Assembly: GCF_965225875.1 (NCBI RefSeq)
Contig: NZ_CBDDBS010000002.1
Location: forward strand, 4,480,256-4,544,255
Length of the DNA: 64,000 nucleotides
Origin: Haliscomenobacter sp965225875
GTDB lineage: Bacteria; Bacteroidota; Bacteroidia; Chitinophagales; Saprospiraceae
Reading direction: 5' to 3'
A program made the position numbers and the translations under genes. Shown one piece after another: positions 42,260 through 50,986 of this stretch. Position 1 is the first letter of the stretch; the number at the start of each line of letters is the position of its first letter. Below the pieces are notes generated by a model, which saw only the letters and a program-made list of their open reading frames with translations, made no database searches and was not told the origin of the DNA.

Positions 42260-44017
42260 TTATCCTTTTGGAGCAATATTTTCCGCAAAACTCACAAATG
42301 GGTTTGTTTCACTAGCCATTTTTACTGTTTCAATAGTGTTACTAACTGCATCCTTAACTCTAACGAATTCGTTTTTGTCATACATGACTTCAGTGAAATT
42401 TCCAGTTAAGGTTTTAGAAACGAATCCTAATATTAAACTTACCACGGGTTTGCATTTCTCGATTAGTTGAGGAATCGTATTATGTGAGCTACTTGCCACT
42501 CCATTTGCAAAAGAGATATTTTTTGAATCAACACTTTCTCCAACAATATTTTCAAATGTTTCACCAATAATTGCTAGTAAAAAGTACTTAAAACGAAGAT
42601 GCTTTAACAATGAAAGCTGTTTGCTTTCGTCTCCAGTACAATTGCCAGAATTATTTTTTATTTTCAATTCATAAAATCTTTGGTCGATTGCTTTTATTAA
42701 ACAATAAGCCAATAAAAGATGTTTTGATTTAGTACCGTGAAATGCATCATCATATAGAGTCGTTTTTTCGAAGATGTTGTTTTTCCCACTTCCTGCCTCT
42801 AAATAATTGCCATGAAATGCTGAAACAGGTTGAGCAACTACTTCAATGCTTAAGGCAGAATTGTTTTCAAATCCTCTTTTAAAAGAATATGAGTATCCTA
42901 ATTTTGCGAATTCTGCCGCTATTCTTTCTTGTTCAGGGTTTTTGCTATACTTATCCCAAGTTGTAATTTCGTTTTGAGTATTGTTATATTCAATTATTGA
43001 ATTTATTGTGGGTTCATCTGCTGATTCTATAATTCTACACATTACTCTTACGTCGCTTAAATTCGCAGGATTTGAATGTGCAATTGAACCCGTTGTTTGT
43101 GCTCCATTGATAATTGATATTCCTTCCAGAATTGTTTCACTGGGATTAGAAGGATTAATTGAATATTTTGTAGTTAAAATCGTAATACCATTATTATAAG
43201 CCCAAAAATTATGTGCGTTTGTTTCGGCTGTATTTTTTATCCCATGATTTATTTTTTTTCTTCCTCGTCTACTAATTCCTAGAAAGTTCCTGTAATTTGC
43301 AGAGAATAAATGACTATCGTATTGGTCATAAAGCGATTTTAGCCAGGTTCCAGTAACTGTATAAACAGAAGATTTCCAATTTGTGTGAACTTCTTCATAT
43401 TTCATAACTTCTGGTAAGGTGATAGAATCTTTTACAACGATAGCAGTTTCTTTTAATCTATAAATTTTTTCCAAATTCTCTATTCCAAGCTCTTTCGCAG
43501 TAACAATTATTTCTGGATTATTAAGTAGTTTTATTAAATGTTGCTTGACTGTGGTTAATTCATCTAATACATTTTGAGATTCAGCTAAATTATGCACAAA
43601 CAGAATGTCAATATCCTCAATCTCATTGTTTTCTATAGCGCTTCTTATTTCGGTTGCAATTTCTTTTAAGTTGTTTAAATATTTTCCTCCCTCGTCTGTT
43701 CTTAAAGTTTCTAAATCACCAGACAATATCCATGCAAATGCAGTATTTAAGTCAGATGCTTTATTTGCTTTTGCTTTATAGATAGCTCCGCTTCCAGAGT
43801 AAGTACCTTGCGCTACAATTAATCTCTTATTTTCTAAATCAAGTCTAATAAAATCAATTTTCTTATCATCACTACCATCCGTTAGGCTTTCTGTAGCAAT
43901 TTGGTCTAAATCTGGAAAATCTAAATATAGTCCCATTGACCATATCAAATGTGCTTTTTCTTCTCCGTATTTAGATATTAATTCAGTTTGAGTTTTAAAT
44001 GTGTTTAAGTGGGTCAT
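42260..44017 (-). CDS. AIPR-family abortive infection phage resistance protein
   Basis: This 585-residue protein has the AIPR layout: an N-terminal DDKKIDFIRLDLENKRLIVAQGTYSGS segment resembling a restriction-endonuclease-like strand pattern (D..D..Q). A central FLGISRRGRKKINHGIKNTAETNAHNFWAYNNGITIL follows (the FxxxNxGI core), then ISIINGAQTTGSI and EYNNTQNEIT. AIPR proteins are linked to abortive infection and often lie in defence islands. No methyltransferase is adjacent here. The gene is AT-rich and flanked by repeats. Confidence 0.85.
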   Translation of the reverse strand: MTHLNTFKTQTELISKYGEEKAHLIWSMGLYLDFPDLDQIATESLTDGSDDKKIDFIRLDLENKRLIVAQGTYSGSGAIYKAKANKASDLNTAFAWILSGDLETLRTDEGGKYLNNLKEIATEIRSAIENNEIEDIDILFVHNLAESQNVLDELTTVKQHLIKLLNNPEIIVTAKELGIENLEKIYRLKETAIVVKDSITLPEVMKYEEVHTNWKSSVYTVTGTWLKSLYDQYDSHLFSANYRNFLGISRRGRKKINHGIKNTAETNAHNFWAYNNGITILTTKYSINPSNPSETILEGISIINGAQTTGSIAHSNPANLSDVRVMCRIIESADEPTINSIIEYNNTQNEITTWDKYSKNPEQERIAAEFAKLGYSYSFKRGFENNSALSIEVVAQPVSAFHGNYLEAGSGKNNIFEKTTLYDDAFHGTKSKHLLLAYCLIKAIDQRFYELKIKNNSGNCTGDESKQLSLLKHLRFKYFLLAIIGETFENIVGESVDSKNISFANGVASSSHNTIPQLIEKCKPVVSLILGFVSKTLTGNFTEVMYDKNEFVRVKDAVSNTIETVKMASETNPFVSFAENIAPKG

Positions 44018-44061
44018 GTTTTTTCTTTAAAGATATGGTTTCTGGATGGTTTACAAAATTG

Positions 44062-44279
44062 CTGCTAACACGAAATATGCGTACTTATCGCGTCCACATA
44101 ATAAAGATAAACCAGGAGTGCCAAATCTCCAAGTACCCACAGTTTTTAATTTTATCAACTTGAAAATGAATAGGTTGATTTAACATACCCCGGTTCACGA
44201 CATTCGAAACGATACAAATTGCGAAGTACGCAATATTTAAAAGCTCTATTCCAGACAATACAAAATGCGTATTACCGCT
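44062..44279. repeat. Degenerate repeat R2, copy d (long form)
   Basis: Homologous to 37914-38104 over its length; the GAAATATGCGTACTT core is also shared with 36252 and 19907. It runs directly into R1 copy d at 44279. Confidence 0.65.
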
Positions 44280-44366
44280 AGTCCAAGTCTCCCTCTTTAA
44301 CGGCCAAGAAGCAATGCTGGTGCATGGTCACGAGACTTATTCCAGCGATACACTTGCGCCAGCGAA
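44279..44366. repeat. Repeat R1, copy d
   Basis: AGTCCAAGTCTCCCTCTTTA and ACGGCCAAGAAGCAA are followed by the tail CGATACACTTGCGCCAGCG, identical to copy a. It lies 160 bp from the 3' end of the esterase gene whose scrap is attached to copy c. Confidence 0.7.
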
Positions 44367-44462
44367 TATTCGGAAACTGGCTTTCCGGAAATGAATTGTT
44401 AGAATAATTTGAGGTCATGGCAAAATTGAGACAACGCAAAAAATGACAGATGATTCCCGATA

Positions 44463-44490
44463 GTAGAGACGCATGGTCGTGCGTCTCTAC
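44463..44490. repeat. GTAGAGACGCA hairpin
   Basis: GTAGAGACGCA (44463-44473) and TGCGTCTCTAC (44480-44490) form a perfect 11-bp stem with a 6-nt loop, 36 bp beyond the esterase stop. From memory, similar GTAGAGACG palindromes are dispersed in other bacterial genomes. It could also terminate the esterase transcript. Confidence 0.7.
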
Positions 44491-44525
44491 GGTGCGTTGC
44501 CTCGATGTTGTCATGCAGTCTCCAA

Positions 44526-46451
44526 TCACTTAAACAACACCTGCGCGAACATAAACAAATCATGCCGCCACACCGGCCAGGTATGCCCGCCCGCATATTC
44601 ACTGTACTGGTACTTGACCCCCAATTCGTCGAATTTGGCCATCATGACTTTGCAATTGTTGTAGGCAATGTCGGCCTGGCCACCCATCGAAATCCACAAG
44701 TGTTTGAGGTTGGTATTGATGGTGCTCGCGTTGTTTTTCATGAACTCGTATTGAGGACCAGAAAGGGTGGTATTGTTGGCAAACCAGCCCGAACTGAATA
44801 CCCCCAGGTGCGCGAAGAGGTTGGTGTTTTTGATGCCCGCGTACAAAGTTTGCAAGCCACCCATCGACAAACCAGCCAGGGCCCGGTTTTTGGCATCCGT
44901 TTCGGCCCGGAAATTGCTTTCCACGAAAGGGATTGCTCCGAGTTTCAGTTCATTTTCAAAAGCCCGCAGCACATTTTCGTTGAATCCAGCGAGGCCGCCA
45001 GCGCCGCCCATATTGCCATCGAGCATGACGATGATCATGGGTTTGGCTTTGCTTTCGGCAATCAGGTTGTCGAGGATCAGGTCGGTACGGCCCTGGGTCG
45101 CCCAACCCCTTTGGTCTTCGCCGCCACCGTGCAGGAGGTAGAGCACCGGATATTTGATGCTGGACTGATCGTATCCTGGCGGGGTGTAAACGTACATCTC
45201 CCGCCAGCTATTGGTCGCTTTGGAGAGGTAGCGCTTGATGCGGATGTCGCCGTGGGGCACGTCTTTTAAGGCATAAAAATCGCCGTCTTTGTAGGGGATT
45301 TCAATGCCACTGGCCATGCGCCCCATGCCATAAAAAGTTTCGCTGGCCGGGTCGGCTACTGCAACACCATCGATCAACAGGGAGTAGTAGTGAAAACCCC
45401 GGCTGATGGTATCCGTAGTCAGGGTCCAGAATCCGCCCGTGTCTCTGACCATGTCGTATTTTTTCCCCAAATCAATTTGTACCTTTTGAGCATCAGGTGC
45501 TTTCATGCGAAAAACGACGCGGTTGTCGGGCAGGATTTGCGGGTACTTGGCGTTGCGTACATTGCTGGTCGCAGGTGTACCGAGCACCGTATACTGTGGA
45601 AGAGAAGCGACATCGACGGGTTTGAATAAAAACTGGGAAAACATGTACAAGCCATTTTTCCACACCTTAAAATCGTGCACACCCGGCTCGATGTAATAAA
45701 CGTGCGGCACGTCATTTTTGTAGAGGTAGTCGTGGGTGCGTTTGCTGAAGGTGATGAGCCCGTCATTGTCGCCACAGGAAATCCAGAGCAGTTTGAGTTG
45801 TTTTTTGGTTTCGGCGGGATTGGGCACCAATTCTTCCGGCCTTTTGGTATTAGGAGCCGAAGAGAAGCCGCCCACCCAGGCGAATTTATCCAGGTTGCCC
45901 AAACCAAAATTCAGCGACTGGCCACCACCCATCGAAAGCCCGGCGATGGCGCGGTTTTCGCGATCCGTGAGTGCCGGATAGGTTTTTTCGATGTACGGGA
46001 TCAAGTCGTTCAGCAAATCCTTTTCAAAAGTAGCGAATGCCTCTACTTTGTCCCGGTCAAAAATGTTGCCCACTGCCCGGTCGTCCTTCATGGCCCGGCC
46101 ATTGGGCATCACCACAATCATGGGTTTGATTTTGCCTTCGGCGAACAGGTTGTCCAAAATGACCTGGGGCTTGCCGCCGTTAAGCCATTCTTTTTCATCG
46201 CCACCAATGCCGTGCAGGAGGTAGAACACGGGGTATTTGGTCTTTTTGTTGTAACCCGGTGGGGTGTACACCAGGGCTTTGCGGGTAGCACCTACGGTTT
46301 TGGATTCATAACGGATGGTATCCAATTTACCCATGCTGATGCCCGTGCGGGCTTGGTCGAAACCTTGTGGGGCCTGTTTTTCAATCTTTTGGGCAAAAGC
46401 AAACAGATTGAATAAGGCGACGCCAACAATCGTGAACAATAGTTTTTTCAT
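44526..46451 (-). CDS. Secreted esterase with two CE1-type catalytic domains and a CBM48-like linker
   Basis: This 641-residue protein has a signal peptide (MKKLLFTIVGVALFNLFAFA). Esterase domain 1 (about 50-285) has VYTPPGYNKKTKYPVFYLLHG, nucleophile IAGLSMGGGQS and a His in EPGVHDFKVW. A beta-sandwich linker (about 300-400, VVFRMKAPDAQKVQIDLG) resembles the E-set/CBM48 domain of feruloyl esterases. Domain 2 (about 405-641) has LALAGLSMGGLQT-type Ser and YAGGHTWPVW His. It probably removes acyl or feruloyl groups from xylan or pectin. ATG 46451 starts the signal peptide. Confidence 0.88.
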   Translation of the reverse strand: MKKLLFTIVGVALFNLFAFAQKIEKQAPQGFDQARTGISMGKLDTIRYESKTVGATRKALVYTPPGYNKKTKYPVFYLLHGIGGDEKEWLNGGKPQVILDNLFAEGKIKPMIVVMPNGRAMKDDRAVGNIFDRDKVEAFATFEKDLLNDLIPYIEKTYPALTDRENRAIAGLSMGGGQSLNFGLGNLDKFAWVGGFSSAPNTKRPEELVPNPAETKKQLKLLWISCGDNDGLITFSKRTHDYLYKNDVPHVYYIEPGVHDFKVWKNGLYMFSQFLFKPVDVASLPQYTVLGTPATSNVRNAKYPQILPDNRVVFRMKAPDAQKVQIDLGKKYDMVRDTGGFWTLTTDTISRGFHYYSLLIDGVAVADPASETFYGMGRMASGIEIPYKDGDFYALKDVPHGDIRIKRYLSKATNSWREMYVYTPPGYDQSSIKYPVLYLLHGGGEDQRGWATQGRTDLILDNLIAESKAKPMIIVMLDGNMGGAGGLAGFNENVLRAFENELKLGAIPFVESNFRAETDAKNRALAGLSMGGLQTLYAGIKNTNLFAHLGVFSSGWFANNTTLSGPQYEFMKNNASTINTNLKHLWISMGGQADIAYNNCKVMMAKFDELGVKYQYSEYAGGHTWPVWRHDLFMFAQVLFK

Positions 46452-46475
46452 GTCTAAGTTTTTCGGCACTTTATT

Positions 46476-46912
46476 GGACGATTTTGTATTCCAGAAGCGG
46501 AGGACATCAATAGCCCCAGGCTTCAGCCTGGGGTCACCGCAGGGCCGATCAGTTCTATCACGAACTGCTAAAGTGCAGCTTCGCTGCTTGATTTATTCAC
46601 CACGACGGACACGACGATCACGACGTTTTCGCGCTTCGCGCGATATGAACACGACGCTTGCGTCGTGTGGTGCGGAGCAAAACGTCGTGATCGTCGTGTC
46701 CGTCGTGGTGAATTATCATTTTGGCGCAGCCAAAATCAAGCGCTTAGTGTTTCAAAATTAGAACTAATCGGCCCTGGGGTTCACCGGAGCACCCCGGATT
46801 TGGGCTTTAGCCCAAGCCTTAATTTCAAACGAGGGCTAAAGCCCAGATCTGAAGGATTACGCTGACCCCAGGCTGAAGCCTGGGGCTATTGATGCCCTCC
46901 GATCAAAATGTC
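46476..46912. repeat. 437-bp multi-shell nested palindrome
   Basis: Shells from the outside: GGAC.ATTTTG (46476 on) with CAAAATGTCC (ending 46912); 46499-46537 with 46863-46900, about 38 bp built on CCCCAGGCTTCAGCCTGGGG (itself a hairpin); GGCCGATCAGTTCT with AGAACTAATCGGCC; and 46596-46629 with 46679-46712, a perfect 34-bp arm of CACGACG-type units. The tip holds GCGCTTCGCGC and CGACGCTTGCGTCG mini-hairpins. The inner arm is related to the central arm of the 4.0-4.6 kb element. Confidence 0.9.
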
Positions 46913-46958
46913 CAGTAGTGTGGTTTTTTGTTTGTTTGTCGTTAAATGTGGTGCTTGA

Positions 46959-47073
46959 GGGGCGATAAAAAATAAGTACTCATTTTGCCAGAGGATTAGA
47001 TAAGTAAACGTTTCATTTTAAGTGCCTTATCTAATCCTTTGGCTCAGGAAAAATGAGTGCTTATTTTTGCCCC
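46959..47073. repeat. Nested palindrome downstream of esterase gene
   Basis: GGGGC..ATAAAAAATAAGTACT (from 46959) pairs with AGTGCTTATTTTTGCCCC (ending 47073). An inner GGATTAGATAAG/CTTATCTAATCC shell is perfect. It begins 13 bp after the stop of the 47086 gene and may end that transcript. It sits beside, not inside, the larger element at 46476. Confidence 0.8.
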
Positions 47074-47085
47074 ACTACTAAGGCT

Positions 47086-48165
47086 TTATTTAAAAAGCTG
47101 CTGTAAAGTACTTGTCAGATAAAGTTTGCAATTCATCCAGGTATGGCCACCGGGCACCACCAAGGTTTCGAGGTTCAATTTTTTGTCCTTGAACATCGCG
47201 ATGTTTTGCTTCACACTTTCATACAAAAAGTCCTCGGTGGCGATGCTGATGCTGAACAATTTCAACTGTTTGTTCATTTGTTCCACATTCGGCGACCAGT
47301 CCGTAAAATTCTTTTTGAACTCATCCGTAGCCGTAAAAGGAGCGTAAGAACACACGTAGGCAAACTTGTCGGTATTCGTCAATCCAATGTTCAGGGTTTG
47401 ACCGCCGCCGACCGAAAACCCGGCCACTGCGCGACTTTTGCTATCCGCTTGAACCAAATAGTTCGCTTCCACAAATGGGATGATGTCATTCACGATATCC
47501 TTGGTGAAATCTGGCATCGGGCTGGGCCGCACATTGCCGTAGGGCATCACGATGATCATGGGTTTGGCCTTGCCCTGGGCAATCAGGTTGTCGGCGATGA
47601 AGTTGGCATGTCCTACTTTTGTCCAGGTTTCTTCGGTATCCGAACCGCCGTGGATCAGGTAAAGCACCGGGTATTTGGTCTTGCCCGTAGGGTCATAACC
47701 CGGGGGCGTATACACCAGCAGTGGGCGCGTGGTGCCCAGGGTAGCCGATTTGTAGTAGCGGTAGCTAACTTTTCCGTGCGGCACATTTTGCAGGGAATGC
47801 ACCAGCGGCTTGTCGCCGGGGATATCTACAATGCTGCGTTTGAATCTTTCGTTGGCAAAAATGTAGGTATTGTTTGGGTCGGCAATTTGTACCGTATCCA
47901 CCCAAAAACTGTAGGGGTAAATGTCTGGTTCAACTGGCGGCACCGTGACGCTCCAAATGCCTCCGGTATCCTTGGTCATGGCCACCGGGGCTTTTAAAAA
48001 TTCCCCACTCACGCTTACTTTTTGAGCTTTGCGGGAAAAATACCGGAAGGTGATGCTGTGATCGGGATGCACCTCTGGCGAGCTGATGGCGGGTGGCCTT
48101 TGCGCCATGGCGGCGGATGCCGCCAAAAAAACAAGAATCTGAGTTAGGTATATGCGAAGTTTCAT
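47086..48165 (-). CDS. Secreted CE1-type esterase with N-terminal E-set domain
   Basis: This 359-residue protein has a signal peptide (LTQILVFLAASAAMAQ), an E-set/CBM48-like domain at 25-110 (ITFRYFSRKAQKVSVSGEF; GIWSVTVPPVEPDIYPYSFWVDTV) and an esterase domain (about 120-359). The esterase has VYTPPGYDPTGKTKYPVLYLIHGG, nucleophile VAGFSVGGGQT and catalytic His in VPGGHTWMN. Likely acetyl-xylan or feruloyl esterase. It is paralogous to the next gene, separated by 14 bp, and the two are probably one operon. Confidence 0.9.
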   Translation of the reverse strand: MKLRIYLTQILVFLAASAAMAQRPPAISSPEVHPDHSITFRYFSRKAQKVSVSGEFLKAPVAMTKDTGGIWSVTVPPVEPDIYPYSFWVDTVQIADPNNTYIFANERFKRSIVDIPGDKPLVHSLQNVPHGKVSYRYYKSATLGTTRPLLVYTPPGYDPTGKTKYPVLYLIHGGSDTEETWTKVGHANFIADNLIAQGKAKPMIIVMPYGNVRPSPMPDFTKDIVNDIIPFVEANYLVQADSKSRAVAGFSVGGGQTLNIGLTNTDKFAYVCSYAPFTATDEFKKNFTDWSPNVEQMNKQLKLFSISIATEDFLYESVKQNIAMFKDKKLNLETLVVPGGHTWMNCKLYLTSTLQQLFK

Positions 48166-48179
48166 TTGTTCAATCTTTT

Positions 48180-49331
48180 TTATTGGAAAAGCAATTGGGC
48201 AGTTTCAGCGAGGTATTGCTTGGCATTCATCCAGGTGTGCCCGCCGCCGCTGATTCGGCTTTTAAACTGGATGTTTTTGGCTTTCAGGTAGTCCATAAAC
48301 TCAAGCGTACCTTTATACAGGAAGTCTTCATCACCTACACCAACCCAAAGCAATTTCAGCTGTTTGTTGGTCACATCGGCCTTGGCGCCGATCTGGCTGA
48401 AGTTGCGATCCATTTCAGTAGGGGAGAGGTAGGAGCTGTAGCTACACACCCAGGCAAACTTGTCCATGTTGCCAAAAGCAGCCCGCAGAGTTTGACCGCC
48501 GCCACGGGAAAATCCGCCGATGGCCCGATTTTCCCGGTTGTTGAGGGTGCGGTAGTTTTTTTCCACGTAGGGAATAACCTTGGTCAACAGATCAGTTTCA
48601 AAATCTTTCGCCCGTTTTACCGCGTCATCCCCGTCCCGAACCAATGGATCCGCTGGTTTCGAGCCACCCTTTTGTTCCGCCATCCGGGCGGCGATATTGC
48701 CATAAGGCATGACGATGATCATGGGTTTGGCTTTACCTTCGGCAATGAGGTTGTCCAGGATTAAATTGGTGCGGCCCACTTTGAAATAGGTTTCTTCGGT
48801 ATCCGTCGTACCACTGATCAGGTAAAAAACGGGGTATTTTTTCGTGGGGTTTTGGTCATAACCCGGAGGGGTATAAACCACCAAAGAACCCGTCGTACCT
48901 TCCAGCGAAGGATAGTACTCATAAGTGGTGGCACCATGGGGTACATCCCTCATGGCATGGATCAAAGGGCTATCGCCTGGGACGTCCACCAAACTGGCCT
49001 TAAATCGTTCATTGGGGAAAAAGGCTACATTGGCCGGGTCCATCACCGTGACTCCATCCACCTGAAAGCTGTAGGGGTAGATGTCGGGCTTGATTGGACC
49101 TACGGTGATGCTCCAAACGCCTTGGGCATCTTTGCTCATGACCAGGGGCGCTTTTTCAAATTGAGCACTCAATTTTACTTCCTTGGCTAGTGGAGCCAGG
49201 TACCGGAAGGTAACGGTTTTGTCGGCTTGCACCTGTGGTGAAATCACCAGCGGCCCCCGGGGTGGTTGGCTTATCGCCATCCCCGACCAGAGGACCAAGG
49301 CGATGAAGAGAACATGAATCTTGATTTTCAT
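48180..49331 (-). CDS. Secreted CE1-type esterase with N-terminal E-set domain (paralogue)
   Basis: This 383-residue protein has the same architecture as its neighbour: signal peptide (LFIALVLWSGMAIS), E-set domain (VTFRYLAPLAKEVKLSAQF; IKPDIYPYSFQVDGV) and esterase (VYTPPGYDQNPTKKYPVFYLISG). The nucleophile is in IGGFSRGGGQT and the His in SGGGHTWMNAKQY. HG is replaced by SG at the oxyanion-hole region (LISGTTDTEE), which could alter activity. It is probably co-transcribed with the gene at 47086. Confidence 0.9.
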   Translation of the reverse strand: MKIKIHVLFIALVLWSGMAISQPPRGPLVISPQVQADKTVTFRYLAPLAKEVKLSAQFEKAPLVMSKDAQGVWSITVGPIKPDIYPYSFQVDGVTVMDPANVAFFPNERFKASLVDVPGDSPLIHAMRDVPHGATTYEYYPSLEGTTGSLVVYTPPGYDQNPTKKYPVFYLISGTTDTEETYFKVGRTNLILDNLIAEGKAKPMIIVMPYGNIAARMAEQKGGSKPADPLVRDGDDAVKRAKDFETDLLTKVIPYVEKNYRTLNNRENRAIGGFSRGGGQTLRAAFGNMDKFAWVCSYSSYLSPTEMDRNFSQIGAKADVTNKQLKLLWVGVGDEDFLYKGTLEFMDYLKAKNIQFKSRISGGGHTWMNAKQYLAETAQLLFQ

Positions 49332-49388
49332 CTTTTGTTTGTTTATAGTTTATGAATCATTGAGCTGGTAAAAAAGCCTTGGCTAGCC

Positions 49389-50948
49389 TTATTTCATCAT
49401 CCGATCCTCAATGCGGAAATAATCAAAATCCGCATATCCCCCAATCTGCTGCGTCGCGTAGTTGAACAAGCCAAAACGATACCCCATAAAATGCGGAAGT
49501 GTGTACGACATCTTCAATTGCTCACCAATCGGATTCCAGGACTTGCCATCCAGGCTGTAGAAGAAGTTGGCTACATCCGCTTTATCTCGGAAATTGCAGG
49601 CTGCTTTAAAGTAGACCTTGTTGCCTTTCAAGGGCACCACTGGCGCTTCTACCGGTTTGCCCGATCCGGCGTTGATCATCACAATTTTCTTTTGGCCATT
49701 GATGACCTTTACACCTACCAAGCCATAGTTTTTTTGCAAAAGGCACAAACCCGCAAAATCCCCCTCTTTCAGTTTGGAAACATCCAGTGCCGTAGTTCCC
49801 GTGCATTCCGGGCCGATGGTGCGTTGCGTCAAGGTGTTTCTGGCCAGGAAAAATGAGGTGTCAAGGCGGCCGGTTTTGAGGCGAAGGTAGCCCTTGCGCT
49901 CGCTGAGCGACCAAAGTTTATTGTCCGGGTTGTGGTTCCATTGCCAGACCAAGGGTAGGGTAGGCTCTCCTTTTTTGCGGCTGAATTCATCGGAATGGAC
50001 CAAACTCGGAATCAGCCCCGTGCTGGCCGGAAGATTCAAAGTTTCAGGCACTTTGCCATCTACACCCAGGATTGGCCAGCCGTCTTCCCATTTGACTGGA
50101 ACGAGATAGGGAATGCGCCCCACCGCGCCAAAATCGCGGAACAAGTAAGCATACCATTGCCCATCCGGCGTGTCGATCAGGCCGCCTTGAGCTACCCCCA
50201 AATCCTGCAAGGCCAGTTTGCCTTCCCAGGGGCCAGTAATTTTATCTGCTCTATGAATCAATACGGTTCGCATGCCACCGCGGGGCCAAACGATGTTGAA
50301 GAGGTAGTATTTGCCATTGACTTTGAAGAGTTGAGAACCTTCTGATTGTAGCATGATGTTGTTGCCAGCAGGAAGGCTGGCGTTTTCAATCACCACTTGT
50401 TCCTGGGTGCCTAGTTTTACCCCCGACAAATCGGCATTGAGCTCAATCATTTTCAATTTACCCGCTCCGTAAATCATGTACACCCGGCCGTCGTCGTCAA
50501 AAAAGAGGGTGTGATCGTGGTATGAGGGTTTAAAAGACTGCACTTTCCAGGGGCCTTTTTCGATGTCTTTGGTGCTGTAGATGTGGGTTCTGCCGCTGGT
50601 CTGCGCAAAGGTCGTTACGTAGTAAGTCCCCTCATGGTAGCGAATACTACTGGCCCAGGAGCCCCGCCCGTAGGTGCTTTTGCCGTTGTTCAGGGTCATG
50701 GCATCTACGGTGGTCAAGGTATCGTAGGCGTAACCGACCATTTGCCAATTGATCAGGTCTTTGGATTTCATGATCGGCAGACCTGGACTCATGTGCATGG
50801 TCGTGCTGCTCATGTAGTAGGTGTCGCCTACCCGGATCATGGACAGGTCGGGTACATCGGCAAAGATGACGGGGTTTTGGGCTGGTTTGACCTGCGCCAG
50901 TAAACACTGAGCGGCCAGTAGAAAGAGGATGAAAATATAGGACTTCAT
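49389..50948 (-). CDS. GH43-family glycosidase (xylosidase/arabinofuranosidase type)
   Basis: This 519-residue protein has a signal peptide from ATG 50948 (SYIFILFLLAAQCLLAQ). The five-blade propeller carries ADVPDLSMIRVGDTYYMSS (catalytic Asp region), DHTLFFDDDGRVYMIYG, and LQSEGSQLFKVNGKYYLFN with the acid Glu. A C-terminal beta-sandwich (about 330-519, TGLIPSLVHSDEFSRKKGEP; FFYSLDGKSWNPIGEQLKM) is typical of large GH43 enzymes. It probably releases terminal xylose or arabinose. The frame extends to 51062 through the palindrome, but the signal peptide fixes the start. Confidence 0.88.
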   Translation of the reverse strand: MKSYIFILFLLAAQCLLAQVKPAQNPVIFADVPDLSMIRVGDTYYMSSTTMHMSPGLPIMKSKDLINWQMVGYAYDTLTTVDAMTLNNGKSTYGRGSWASSIRYHEGTYYVTTFAQTSGRTHIYSTKDIEKGPWKVQSFKPSYHDHTLFFDDDGRVYMIYGAGKLKMIELNADLSGVKLGTQEQVVIENASLPAGNNIMLQSEGSQLFKVNGKYYLFNIVWPRGGMRTVLIHRADKITGPWEGKLALQDLGVAQGGLIDTPDGQWYAYLFRDFGAVGRIPYLVPVKWEDGWPILGVDGKVPETLNLPASTGLIPSLVHSDEFSRKKGEPTLPLVWQWNHNPDNKLWSLSERKGYLRLKTGRLDTSFFLARNTLTQRTIGPECTGTTALDVSKLKEGDFAGLCLLQKNYGLVGVKVINGQKKIVMINAGSGKPVEAPVVPLKGNKVYFKAACNFRDKADVANFFYSLDGKSWNPIGEQLKMSYTLPHFMGYRFGLFNYATQQIGGYADFDYFRIEDRMMK

Positions 50949-50986
50949 GTTGTGATACATTTTTTTGATTTGGCTAACGCCAAATG

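Noticed and set aside
44504..49190. Long plus-strand ORFs of 200-280 codons opposite the esterase genes
   Set aside because: They are antisense shadows of GC-rich coding sequence; the minus-strand frames carry signal peptides and catalytic motifs.
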